DNA of 64,000 nucleotides, taken from Platanthera guangdongensis. Its lineage: Eukaryota > Streptophyta > Magnoliopsida > Asparagales > Orchidaceae. The notes beneath the pieces are model-generated. The model saw only the letters and a program-made list of their open reading frames with translations. It made no database searches and was not told the origin of the DNA. The translations under genes and the position numbers were made by a program. The stretch spans positions 24,918,208-24,982,207 of the forward strand of contig CM077151.1 of NCBI GenBank assembly GCA_039583875.1, read 5' to 3'. Positions 1-10,088 of this stretch are shown in pieces. Each line of letters opens with the position of its first letter. Within the stretch, counting starts at the first letter, position 1.

Positions 1-1051
1 TCCTTGCCGAGATGATCAGGGCGAAGGCTAGCTTCTCCAGAATCGGGTACCGGAGCTCGGCCTTCCTCAGCACCCGGCTCACGTAATAAATAGGGAGCTG
101 CTTCTTCCCCTCTTCGCGAACTAAGACGGAGCTCAAGGCCTCCGCCCCGACCCCGAGATATAAGAATAGGTCTTCCCCCTCCTTCGACCCTTGGAGTAGC
201 GGAGCCTGAGTTGACTACATTTTGAGGGCCTGGAACGCTTCCTCGCACTCCTTGGTCCACTCGAACTTCTGACCACCCCTCAGGGTTTTGAAGAAGGGGG
301 AGCACTTTTCTCCTGCTCGGGAGAGGAACCTACTCAGCCCTGCTAGCTTCCCCGTCAGCCGTTGCACTTCCTTAGCATTCCGTGGCGCCCCCAGCTCCAA
401 GATAGCCTTGACTTTGTCAGGATTCGGCTCGACCCCTGCGGGGGTGAGAAGGTGCCCCAAGAACTTTCCCCGGCTGGCCCCAAAGACACATTTTAGGGGG
501 TTCAACCGCATCTTGTATTTGCGCAGGGTGGCAAAGGTCTCCTCCAGATCCTGGAGATGGGAGTCCACATCCCGACTTTTGATCATGAGGTCATCTACAT
601 ACACCTCCAAATTCCTCCCCCTCTGCTCCTTGAAGACCCTATCCATCATTTTCTGGTAGGTCGCCCCAGCATTCTTCAGCCCGAAGGGCATCATCTTGTA
701 GCAATAACATCCATCCCCTGTGATGAACGAGACATCTTTGATGTCTGGGGGGTGCATCCTGATTTGATGATAACCTGAAAAAGCATCTAAAAAACTCATT
801 ACAGAAAAACCGACGACTGAGTCAACCAGCGCGTCGATCCGAGGCAAAGGATAACGGTCCTTAGGACAAACTTTATTAAGTAAGGAAAAATCGATACACA
901 TCCTCCACCGTCCGTCTCCTTTCTTGACCATGACCACGTTGGAGACCCAGCCGGGGTACTGAATCTCAGACACGAAGCCGGCCTTGAGGAGTTTCGCCAC
1001 CTCCTCCCTGATGGGCTCCGCCAGCTTGTCCGCTGTGGACCTCTTCTTCTG
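1..1051 (-). pseudogene. Reverse transcriptase and start of RNase H, Tat-like gypsy
   Basis: Conserved RT blocks read right to left: PGWVSNVVMVKKGDGRWRMC, then PLPRIDALVD, FLDAFSGYHQI, MMPFGLKNAGATYQ and the catalytic YVDDLMIK, followed by the connection region (GKFLGHLLTPAGVEPNPDK). This polymerase copies the element RNA into DNA. A TAG at about 1052 separates it from the gag-protease frame, and another TAG at about 212 interrupts the reading just before RNase H (DLFLYLGVGAEALSSVLV, then ALIISAR). All three stretches are in one frame, so these are point nonsense changes. Integrase would lie left of the window. Confidence 0.88.
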
Positions 1052-3558
1052 CTAAATGGCGCGTGTTCCCGGGTCCAGGTTGAGGTGGTGGCAAGCCACA
1101 TCCGCGTCAACCCCCGGCATCTCCGCGACGTTCCAAGCGAAGATGTCCACGTTCTTCTGGATGCACTCCAGCATCCTGCCTTGGTCCTCCGGGGTCAGCC
1201 CCCCGCTGACGCGGATTTTCTCCATCCTGCCTCCCCGGGTGAGCACCTCCAGCTCCACCACTTCCTCTGCAGCCTCCAGCCTGGACTGCTTCCCCCATCC
1301 TTCGGCATCCCCTTCCTCCGGAACGGGGATCTCTACCTCCATCTCTTTTCCCCCGGCCCTCACTTCGGCCACCTCCTCCAGGTCTCCCCCTGCCGCCTCC
1401 TCCTCTGCGCAATTCTTCCTTTCCAGCTCCTCTCCTGCTCCCTGCCCTGCCTCCTCCATCCCGCGTCCCATCTCTTCGGCTCCCTCTATCCAAGAGATGG
1501 TGTTCACCGCAGTGACATAGCACTCCCGCGCCACCTTGGGGTCCCCTCTGACCCTGATCTGAATCCCCTCGGTGTTGAACTTTAAGCACTGATGGAAAGA
1601 CGAGGGGACGTAGCGGAAGGCGCTGATAAGGGGCCTCCCGAAGATGGCGCTGTAGCTGCTGGGGCATCCACAATGACGAACCTGCAGTTCCTGTACTGCC
1701 CCCCCCAGGGTAACATGGAGGCCAACTCCTCCCTCTACTTCCTTCCTTTCTCCTGAAAACCCGAACAAGAGTCCATCTGAGGCCAGCACGCTCTTTGCCT
1801 CCGCTTTCATCGCGTCAAACGCCTTTTTGAAGACGACGTTGACGGAGCTTCCGTTGTCCACGAGGATCCGGGAGACAGTGAAATTCTCGATGGCTGCCTT
1901 GATGACCAGCGCATCGCAAAATGGGTCCTCGTGGTCTGGCATATCGCTCCTGGAGAAAGTGATCCTCTCCTCTGGGGGTGGGGTTTGGGATGTGGAGGCG
2001 ACGCTTCGCCGATACATGGTGTGGAGGCTTGCCTTGCGGGAAGCCTCGACCCCTACTCCCCCGTGGATCACTCCGATCCCCCCTCGGGTTCCAACATCCA
2101 CCCGGTCTTCGCACCGATCCTCCTCCGCCCGAGGCAGGACCTCCTCAATCCTCACTTCTTGCCGACCCCCCTGCTGCTGCTGTTGTTCCCTATTCCCTCT
2201 CATCTCGAGGAATTCCGGGCAGGTGGCTGTGGCGTGCCCCTCTTCCTGATGGAAATCGCAATAGGGCAACTCCACCCTGACCTCTCTTCTCCTCCTCATA
2301 ATTCCCCTCCTTGCTCCCAAGGCTATGGCCATGACCTCCTCTTGATCGGGGAGCCGGGGCCTCTGGCCCTGCCTCCAGCCCGGAGGGTGGAACTGATCTT
2401 GTCTCCCCTGGTAGTGACCCCTTCCGTAGTACCCTCTCTGTGGCCCCTGCCCCTGCCACTCAGGTCTCCAGCCCAGCCGACGGTCGGGCTCCTGATGCCC
2501 CCACCTCGGCTGCTGCTGCCACTGGAGCTGCCTTTGCTCCCTCTGCCTAGGCTCCCCTCTTCTCTCCTCCTGTCCCTTCCCTCCTCTTGACTCCTCCTCT
2601 TCCTCCGTGGCCCACCTGACCAGCTTCCTTGCAAACTCTGGGTTCGACGCCTCCCCGTCGACCTCTGTCGCCGCCCTCTCCATCAACTCCTCGTAGGAGA
2701 GGGGAGGAACTCTCTTCAGCTCCATTCGGAAGAAACCCTGCTGCAGGCCCAGGGTAAAGGCCATCATCAGACTATGGCCCGACATCTCCTGGACCTGAGT
2801 AACTTCCTCCTGAAATCGGTCCACATAGCTCCCCAACGTCTCGTTCACCCCCTGCTTAATGTGGAACAAAGACTCAGACTCCTTCTTCCTCTTCTTCGAG
2901 GTAGTGAACCTCAGCATGAACCCTCAGCGCAGGTCCTCGAAGCAGTAGATGGAGCTGGCCGGTAGCTGGTGGAACCATTCCCTTGCCTTTTCCCGGAGGG
3001 TGATGGCGAAGAGTCGGCATTTGAATCCGTCCGACATCTGACGGATGGAGACCACATCCTCGAACCATTGGACATGCTGGACCGGGTCTCCATTCCCGGT
3101 GTAGTAGGACATCTCGGGTTCTCTGAACCCATCTGGAACTGGAGCTGAGGAGACCAGCTCACTGAAAGGATTGCCTCCTCCCACCGGGCGAGCCGGCGAG
3201 TCTCGCGAACCCAGCTCGCCGAACCGGCTTCGTCCTGCCGAGCCGAGGAAGAGCTCGCGCCCGGGGAGCTCGCACCCCCGTCCTCCCTCGACCACCTCCT
3301 TCCCAGCTCGCATGCCGGGAGCGTCCTCGCCCAAAGAGGGGGCGGCCGCGATCTGGGCTGCCGGGGTCGAGCACTCGGCCCGCGTGCCGCGTGCGAATTT
3401 GACGAGGCCCAACACCTCATTCCTGAAGTCTTCCAACATCCCCACCGTTGCGAGAGGCGGGGGGGGGGGGGGGGGGGGGAGTTCTGCCCGTCAGACCCCT
3501 GCCCTCCGGTCATTGAACCTGCTGAAGCTTTTCTGTACTGACCACTGTCCACGCTCAT
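1052..3558 (-). pseudogene. gag-protease, downstream tandem copy (copy B)
   Basis: Starts at the ATG at 3558, 10 nt after the LTR fragment end, and runs to the TAG at 1052. The N-terminal gag holds a retrotransposon gag core (KAREWFHQLPASSIYCFEDL) and ends in a TGA near 2920. The same frame continues through the second half of gag, an R/Q/G-rich stretch with a weak Cys/His motif (YCDFHQEEGHATATC), and the aspartic protease (ILVDNGSSVNVVF). A run of 21 G at 3459-3479, coding proline, puts the first about 33 residues out of frame with the rest. In copy A the run is 19 G and the frame stays open. Confidence 0.85.
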
Positions 3559-3565
3559 CGCACCA

Positions 3566-3692
3566 AAATGTTGAAACCGATTCCTCGATCTCCTGTGGAG
3601 TTCGCCCTTGGGGAAGGGGTGGTGTCGCGCCTACGTCACTCCTGCAAGCAAAACAACAAAGAAGACAAGGTGACACAGACCCAAGGGCTCGG
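3566..3692 (-). repeat. Internal LTR 3'-end fragment
   Basis: Near-identical to 5662-5785, the last about 125 bp of the 5' LTR, and followed by the same primer-binding sequence and gag ATG. It sits between the two gag copies as part of the tandem unit, so it is not an independent LTR insertion. Confidence 0.85.
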
Positions 3693-5651
3693 AAAGACGA
3701 GGGGACGTAGCGGAAGGCGCTGATAAGGGGCCTCCCGAAGATGGCGCTGTAGCTGCTGGGGCATCCACAATGACGAACCTGCAGTTCATGTACTGCCCCC
3801 CCCAGGGTAACATGGAGGCCAACTCCTCCCTCTACTTCCTTCCTTTCTCCTGAAAACCCGAACAAGAGTCCATCTGAGGCCAGCACGCTCTTTGCCTCCG
3901 CTTTCATCGCGTCAAACGCCTTTTTGAAGACGACGTTGACGGAGCTTCCGTTGTCCACGAGGATCCGGGAGACAGTGAAATTCTCAATGGCTGCCTTGAT
4001 GACCAGCGCATCGCAAAATGGGTCCTCGTGGTCTGGCATATCGCTCCTGGAGAAAGTGATCCTCTCCTCTGGAGGTGGGGTTTGGGATGTGGAGGCGACG
4101 CTTCGCCGATACATGGTGTGGAGGCTTGCCTTGCGGGAAGCCTCGACCCCTACTCCCCCGTGGATCACTCCGATCCCCCCTCGGGTTCCAACATCCACCC
4201 GTCTTCGCACCGATCCTCCTCCGCCCGAGGCAGGACCTCCTCAATCCTCACTTCTTGCCGACCCCCCTGCTGCTGCTGTTGTTCTCTATTCCCTCTCATC
4301 TCGAGGAATTCCGGGCAGGTGGCTGTGGCGTGCCCCTCTTCCTGATGGAAATCGCAATAGGGCAACTCCACCCTGACCTCTCTTCTCCTCCTCATAATTC
4401 CCCTCCTTGCTCCCAAGGCTATGGCCATGGCCTCCTCTTGATCGGGGAGCCGGGCCTCTGACCCTGCCTCCAGCCCGGAGGGTGGAACTGATCTTGTCTC
4501 CCCTGGTAGTGACCCCTTCCGTAGTACCCTCTCTGTGGCCCCTGCCCCTGCCACTCAGGTCTCCAGCCCAGCCGACGGTCGGGCTCCTGATGCCCCCACC
4601 TCGGCTGCTGCTGCCACTGGAGCTGCCTTTGCTCCCTCTGCCTAGGCTCCCCTCTTCTCTCCTCCTGTCCCTTCCCTCCTCTTGACTCCTCCTCTTCCTC
4701 CGTGGCCCACCTGACCAGCTTCCTTGCAAACTCTGGGTTCGACGCCTCCCCGTCGACCTCTGTCGCCGCCCTCTCCATCAACTCCTCGTAGGAGAGGGGA
4801 GGAACTCTCTTCAGCTCCATTCGGAAGAAACCCTGCTGCAGGCCCAGGGTAAAGGCCATCATCAGACTATGGCCCGACATCTCCTGGACCTGAGTAACTT
4901 CCTCCTGAAATCGGTCCACATAGCTCCCCAACGTCTCGTTCACCCCCTGCTTAATGTGGAACAAAGACTCAGACTCCTTCTTCCTCTTCTTCGAGGTAGT
5001 GAACCTCAGCATGAACCCTCAGCGCAGGTCCTCGAAGCAGTAGATGGAGCTGGCCGGTAGCTGGTGGAACCATTCCCTTGCCTTTTCCCGGAGGGTGATG
5101 GCGAAGAGTCGGCATTTGAATCCGTCCGACATCTGACGGATGGAGACCACATCCTCGAACCATTGGACATGCTGGACCGGGTCTCCCTTCCCGGTGTAGT
5201 AGGACATCTCGGGTTCTCTGAACCCATCTGGAACTGGAGCTGAGGAGACCAGCTCACTGAAAGGATTGCCTCCTCCCACCGGGCGAGCCGGCGAGTCTCG
5301 CGAACCCAGCTCGCCGAACCGGCTTCGTCCTGCCGAGCCGAGGAAGAGCTCGCGCCCGGGGAGCTCGCACCCCCGTCCTCCCTCGGCCACCTCCTTCCCA
5401 GCTCGCATGCCGGGAGCGTCCTCGCCCAAAGAGGGGTCGGCCGCGATCTGGGCTGCCGGGGTCGAGCACTCGGCCCGCGTGCCGCGTGCGAATTTGACGA
5501 GGCCCAACACCTCATTCCTGAAGTCTTCCAACATCCCCACCGTTGCGAGAGGCGGGGGGGGGGGGGGGGGGGAGTTCTGCCCGTCAGACCCCTGCCCTCC
5601 TGTCATTGAACCTGCTGAAGCTTTTCTGTACTGACCACTGTCCACGCTCAT
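3693..5651 (-). pseudogene. gag-protease, upstream tandem copy (copy A)
   Basis: Second copy of the gag-protease block, next to the true 5' LTR. The first gag part is open for 210 codons from 5651 through the polyproline stretch to the TGA near 5018 that it shares with copy B. The shared stop therefore predates the duplication. Against copy B there are single-base losses near 4201 and 4453, which break the frame. The copy ends inside the protease-RT linker (GRPLISAFRYVPSSF) and is followed on the minus strand by LTR sequence instead of RT. Confidence 0.85.
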
Positions 5652-5661
5652 CGCACCAAAA

Positions 5662-6341
5662 TGTTGAAACCGATTCCTCGATCTCCTGTGGAGTTCGCCC
5701 TTGGGGAAGGGGTGGTGTCGCGCCTACGTCACTCCTGCAAGCAAAACAACAAAGAAGACAAGGTGACACGGACCCAAGGGCTCGGCAGGGAGGTCCCTCC
5801 ACAAACCCGAAAGATCTCAGAGCGCTTCCCCTCCTTAGCTAGAAGCCGAGCTAAGGTACCCTCAGAAAGCACTTGAAGATTGGAGCAGGAGAGCACTGAA
5901 AAAACCTCTCTGGGGTACCCCTTGGGTCCTATTTATAGTTTTTGAGATCTGGACTGCCAATAACCAAAAGAACTGACCTGAAATTACCAGAAAACCCTTG
6001 GATGGGTCTGCCGTCTGCCAACAGCCAAACTCCGCTGTTTTGAAGGGCTATGGGCAGACCAGCGGGGGCAAAACAGTAAAAAGTACCTCATACATCCAGG
6101 CGAGCTGGGGAGATTTGACCACCTCGGCATGTTCTGCTCGCCTACCGCTGCCGAGCTCCACTGCGAGGACGCGAGTTGCGGCTCGCTCAGCGAATGCCGA
6201 GCTCTGGGTCGCCGAACGTCGATCTCTGGTCGACGGATGCCGAGCTCGGGCTCGCCGCCTCCACTGCCGAGCTCGCCTATTGTCCTCCGCCCGATCTGCC
6301 TAGACCCTGGTGACCTTGCTCGCCGGACACGGGGTTGTACA
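5662..6341 (-). repeat. 5' LTR of the Tat-like element (680 bp)
   Basis: Read on the minus strand the LTR starts TGTACAACCCC and ends GGTTTCAACA, so it has TG...CA termini. A promoter TATA box (CTATAAATAGG) lies near 5930-5940. The internal region begins with TTTTGGTGCGATGAGCG, the expected primer-binding-site position. The outer border at 6341/6342 is fixed by comparison with the uninterrupted copy near 61065. Related LTRs occur at 24587, 26176, 30100 and 40430. Confidence 0.85.
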
Positions 6342-7971
6342 GCTACCACTCACGCCTCCTCCCGTGATATCCCTGCTGCCACCGAAGAAATCAACACAAA
6401 GACCTCTGCCCCAGAAGAGATCAACGTTCCCTGCCTCCACCGAAGCCCTGCTTCCTTCTGAGACGCACGCGACCCACGACTCTCAGACTTCTTCTCCTTC
6501 AGGTATAACCCGATTTCCCTAATTCTAAACCGCAAGCCTCCAACGACTGCTCCCTCCTCGCTCCCATACGCCGCTATCACTCACGCCTCCTCCCGTGAAA
6601 TAGCTGCTGCCACCAAAGAAATCAACGGTCAGACCTCTGCCCTAGAAGACATTAACGTTCCCGCCTCCACCGAAGCCCTGCTTCCTTCTGGGACGCACGC
6701 GACGCACAACGCTCCAGCTTCTTCATTTTCATCTGAGATTTATCATAGATCTGAGATCCGTTTTCTATTTTCGTTTTCAGATCTGAGGTTCGTTTTCTAT
6801 TTTATTTCAGATCTGAGGCTCGTTCTCTATTTTTTACTTTCAGATCCGAGGTTTGTTTTCGATTTTCATTTTATATTTCATTTCCTGATTCCAGATCTGA
6901 CGTAAATAGATTTTCAATGTCGTTTTCTATTCCAGATCTACCATAATATTGCAAAAAATGTCATCTATAAGAAAATATATGCATTTAATATTCATTGAAA
7001 AAATAGATATAAGCCTAAATCCAATGGCTCTATCTTTTAAATTGAACAAAGGGAAGAAAAAAGGATGTGCTCATCACATCATAATATCAAGAAATTAGTC
7101 CAAAAGAATTAAAGTTTTGGTCATCATTCCACAAAAAAGAATGGCCCACTAATCTTTTTGCAGGAATCAATAGCAATTAAATAATATTTTATCACCAAAA
7201 AATAGCACAGATTTGATATGCAAGATCATTAACATTAGGAGTCAATGACTCCAGTGTGAAATGAAGCTCACATCCGTGGAACATACAACAATTTATTGGT
7301 TGGCTCATTGCCATTTATTATTAGAGGCGGTATTTTGGTTAGTAACAATACGACCATAACAACACCATAAATGCACGTATTAAAGGAACTACAAATTCTT
7401 TGCTTAACTGTTCTAAGAAGTTTGAAGTTAAATCTGGGTATTCATTATTTAAGGATATAGTATGATAATATAGGATAAATCAAGATTAAATTGTTTAGTT
7501 ATATAATTATATATTTTAAAAGATTAAATTGTTTAGTTAAATTCTTTTCCTGTTATACTGTAGTCATCATCGCTAAACCAGAAATTTTGGGATCGAGTGG
7601 TGGTTGTTTTTTTAAAATTTTAAATGATTTACTTTCCTCTATGAATGTGGTGAACTGACACATCCATGGGAATAAAAAAGATATTGGTATTTTATGATTT
7701 GATCATAGAAATAAAACCTGACATACTTATCTACTAAAAAAAAATTTCAGCATTTTATGATTCATCATGGCTTGAATAAAATCCTATCTATACACCATGA
7801 AGTATTTTTCAATATTTCATCCATTCAACATTTCACAATGAGTACATACACACGTACAAGTCCAAAAAAAGTGCATACATCCTGTTCATACTATAGTATT
7901 TACCTTCGACTTATACTACGCATATACATGAGTTTAGTACAAGTATACAAGTAACATAAGCCTCTACAAAA

Positions 7972-8024
7972 GTGTGTATCAACAAAAGTAGCTAAGTTGC
8001 GCCATCAACAAAAGTAGCTAGCAT
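7972..8024. repeat. 26-bp tandem repeat, two units (copy 1)
   Basis: Unit resembles GCGCCATCAACAAAAGTAGC. There are about two units here and about five in copy 2 (62781-62910), so the locus varies in copy number between paralogues. Confidence 0.75.
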
Positions 8025-8924
8025 CTTTATTTATCCAAGTCATATCACTAGCGCTGTCCAGTTTGTGATTTTCCTGTGCCTAAAAAATTAGATTTTGAAA
8101 CCATTAGTCTTTACCAACGACTAAGCGAGAACAAATTTTTTTATCCTGCTGTACATGCAAGACTAAAAAGATTACATGTAACAATATGCACAACATTATA
8201 ACAGATATAATCTGAGCCAGTAAAGGTAGTAAAGCGGTAATTTTATATCAGCATTCCTATGAAACAATATAGTACAGTGTAAGGACATATCAGTGTGCAT
8301 CTATATAATATAGTACGAGCTATCATGAACAGCTGTATATAACATTAAGGTAAGAGATCATTTGTTTCTATGAAATTTCATTAACTAGGAAATATTAAGG
8401 GCAATTGAATCTGTAATCTGTATACGTTCTCTTATTTCAGTCTTTAGGTCCGACCCTTTAGGGTCGTCAATGTCCAAAACAGTACGTGCAATACGCGTTT
8501 ATGCCTTTCGGCCGACTGATTTGACAATTCTTCTGTATCATTTCATTCATGTGCATGCAATATCAATTTGCCCTTAACATAACCTTGTGTCGACACGTTA
8601 ACATTTGGATAAACAGTACTTATTTATTTTATAATTCCCTCAAATTTTCTCTCCTGTTTGCCTTTTACCAAGGCCACACATATAAGTGAGCATTATTTTT
8701 TCAGTGATAAACATTGTATTCATGATGTGACAAGCCATATAAATCTCATTTCATATCCTTGAAAAGATGCAAATAAATAAATTACTTTAAATAAGAATAA
8801 ATTAAAAAGATAAGTTTCACCGTCACTTTTTCCTTCCCAGCATCACGCCCTACGTCATCGCCGTGTCTATCTTGGGATGCCATCCTTCGCAATACCTGTT
8901 TCAAAATCTTATCTTTAGGGGACA
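8000..8924 (-). pseudogene. Exon-like fragments of an unrecognised host gene, copy 1
   Basis: Three minus-strand stretches look like exons and are conserved in copy 2. (1) ATG at 8924, reading MSPKDKILKQVLRRM and ending at a GTGAAA donor near 8820. (2) About 8540-8430, after a GATACAG acceptor, reading VLDIDDPKGSDLKTEIRERI; in copy 1 this frame has a TAA where copy 2 has TGT. (3) About 8075-8000, after TTTTTTAG, reading AQENHKLDSASDMTW and then a stop. The phases between (1) and (2) do not join directly, so the model is incomplete and an exon may be missing. I do not recognise the family. The hAT element sits about 100 bp upstream of stretch (1). Confidence 0.35.
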
Positions 8925-9017
8925 TGTGTATCGAGGTTGCACCACATTAGAGTTACAGCGTTGACACTTTCAGGTTGACTAGATTTTTCTTTAAGATTTG
9001 TCGAAGGAGGAAACACT

Positions 9018-9025
9018 AATATGAG
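9018..9025. repeat. Target-site duplication, left (AATATGAG)
   Basis: Identical to 17047-17054. Copy 2 of the surrounding segment has a single AATATGAG at 63897-63904. An 8-bp duplication is the hallmark of hAT transposition. Confidence 0.95.
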
Positions 9026-9164
9026 CATTCTTGTCTCGGCGTCAAGGCGAACCAAGGCGAGCGCTGGGCGCCTTGACGCTTAGGCGTCATGGCGGACGCC
9101 TAGGTGACACTAAGGCGAGCAAGTCGCAAGGCGCCATTTTTTTTTTTTTAAAAAAAAGCAGCCT

Positions 9165-9550
9165 ATCGACTGCGGTTATTATAATAACCGCAGTCTATAC
9201 TATAGACTGCGGTTATTAAAATAACCGCAGTGTATAGTATACATTCTATATACTGCGGTTGTATAATACCCGCAGTGTATAGTATACATGCTATAGACTG
9301 CGGTTTTATAATAACCGCAGTCTATAGTACACATACTATCGACTGCGGTTGTTTAATAACCGCAGTATATGTTATATATACTGCGGTTAATAGAATAACC
9401 GCAGTATATATTTATTGACCATCGACTGCGGTTATTCTAATAACCGCAGTCGATAGTCATATATAGACAGCGGTTACAAAAATAACCGCAGTCTATAGTA
9501 TGCCTGCCAATCTTTAGACTGCGGTTATTATAATAACCGCAGTCTACAGC
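9165..9550. repeat. Subterminal array of palindromes, left end of hAT
   Basis: Nine consecutive imperfect-to-perfect palindromes of about 28 bp. Each has an ACTGCGGTT arm, a 9-10 bp AT-rich centre and an AACCGCAGT arm. They are separated by 10-20 bp AT-rich spacers such as TATAGTATACAT. The likely role is transposase binding, by analogy with subterminal repeats of other hAT elements. Cruciform formation is possible. Confidence 0.92.
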
Positions 9551-10088
9551 TCCTTTTTTTTTTAAAATAAATTGTTTACCAATTACAAACACAGCTGGAG
9601 ATTTTTTTGTTCTTCATAGCAGACTAGCAGTTAGCAGTTAGCAGTAAGCAACTAAGCATAGCAGTTAGCACTTAGCAACTAAGTATAGTTTCTGAATGAT
9701 CATATGACAAGAAGTAGGCAAGTAGCAACTAGCAACTAGCAAGCACAAATGTTCCAAGTTCCAAGTTCCAACTACCAAAATCATGTATTCTGTATTCATG
9801 AATCATGAATTCATGATATCTCAAATCCTCAATTCTCAAACATCAATACATTCATACAATCATACCTATGACCTATCTCAAATTCTCAATTCTCAAATAC
9901 CATGAAGCAGTAAGCATGTAACAGTAAGAAAAAACAGTGGCAATCATCTATCAATGGTCAAGACTCAAGAGTCAAGAGTCAAGACTCAAGACAAACTTCA
10001 GAGAAAGCAATAACAAAAAAGGGAACACAAAAATAGCATATTAGCATGAATAATATTTTTAACATTAACTTTAAATAATCATACAAGG
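9551..10088. other. hAT non-coding stretch with short direct repeats
   Basis: AT-rich sequence downstream of the transposase gene. It has runs of short direct repeats (AGCAGTTAGCA, CAACTAGCAACTAGC, TCAAGAGTCAAGAGTC). I see no gene. Confidence 0.6.

Larger units (their letters stand above)
1594..5785. repeat. Tandem duplication, unit about 2.09 kb
   Basis: Bases 1594-3692 and about 3691-5785 are near-identical direct repeats. The junction (CTCGG then AAAGACGAGGGG) is near 3688-3697, where the duplicated LTR end meets the protease-RT linker. Only 2 bases (GG) are shared at the crossover. The unit contains 125-130 bp of LTR 3' end, the primer-binding region, gag and protease. Confidence 0.88.
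1..6341 (-). mobile_element. Ty3/gypsy LTR retrotransposon, Tat-like, 5' part (3' end outside window)
   Basis: On the minus strand the order is 5' LTR (5662-6341), gag-protease copy A, an LTR fragment, gag-protease copy B, reverse transcriptase and the start of RNase H, running off the window at base 1. The RT has YVDDLMIKS and a polymerase start of the non-chromoviral Tat type, and the protease has VDNGSSVNVV. The element is inserted in copy 1 of the host-like segment: the host sequence resumes at 6342 (GCTACCACTCACGCC) and is uninterrupted at 61065 in copy 2. The target duplication cannot be checked because the other end lies outside the window. Stops in gag, at the protease-RT junction and before RNase H make it non-functional. 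Confidence 0.9.
6342..9025. other. Duplicated host-like segment, copy 1, left part
   Basis: Collinear with 61065-63904 over its whole length, at an estimated more than 95% identity by eye. Differences are a 103-bp length change near 7783/62481, a variable 26-bp repeat and scattered substitutions. The left end (6342-6950) is CCTAACC-rich, leader-like sequence in two diverged units followed by AGATCTGAGG-type repeats. The middle is AT-rich. Minus-strand exon-like stretches lie at 8000-8930. It was cut on the left by the gypsy element and on the right by the hAT element. Confidence 0.85.

Noticed and set aside
1107..2590. Plus-strand and alternative-frame open reading frames over gypsy gag
   Set aside because: They are shadows of the GC-rich gag frame, with proline/arginine-rich low-complexity translations and no domains.
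9165..9550. CRISPR-like appearance of regularly spaced palindromes
   Set aside because: Spacers are AT-rich and related to each other, repeats vary, there are no cas genes, and the DNA is from a plant. The palindromes belong to a hAT element.
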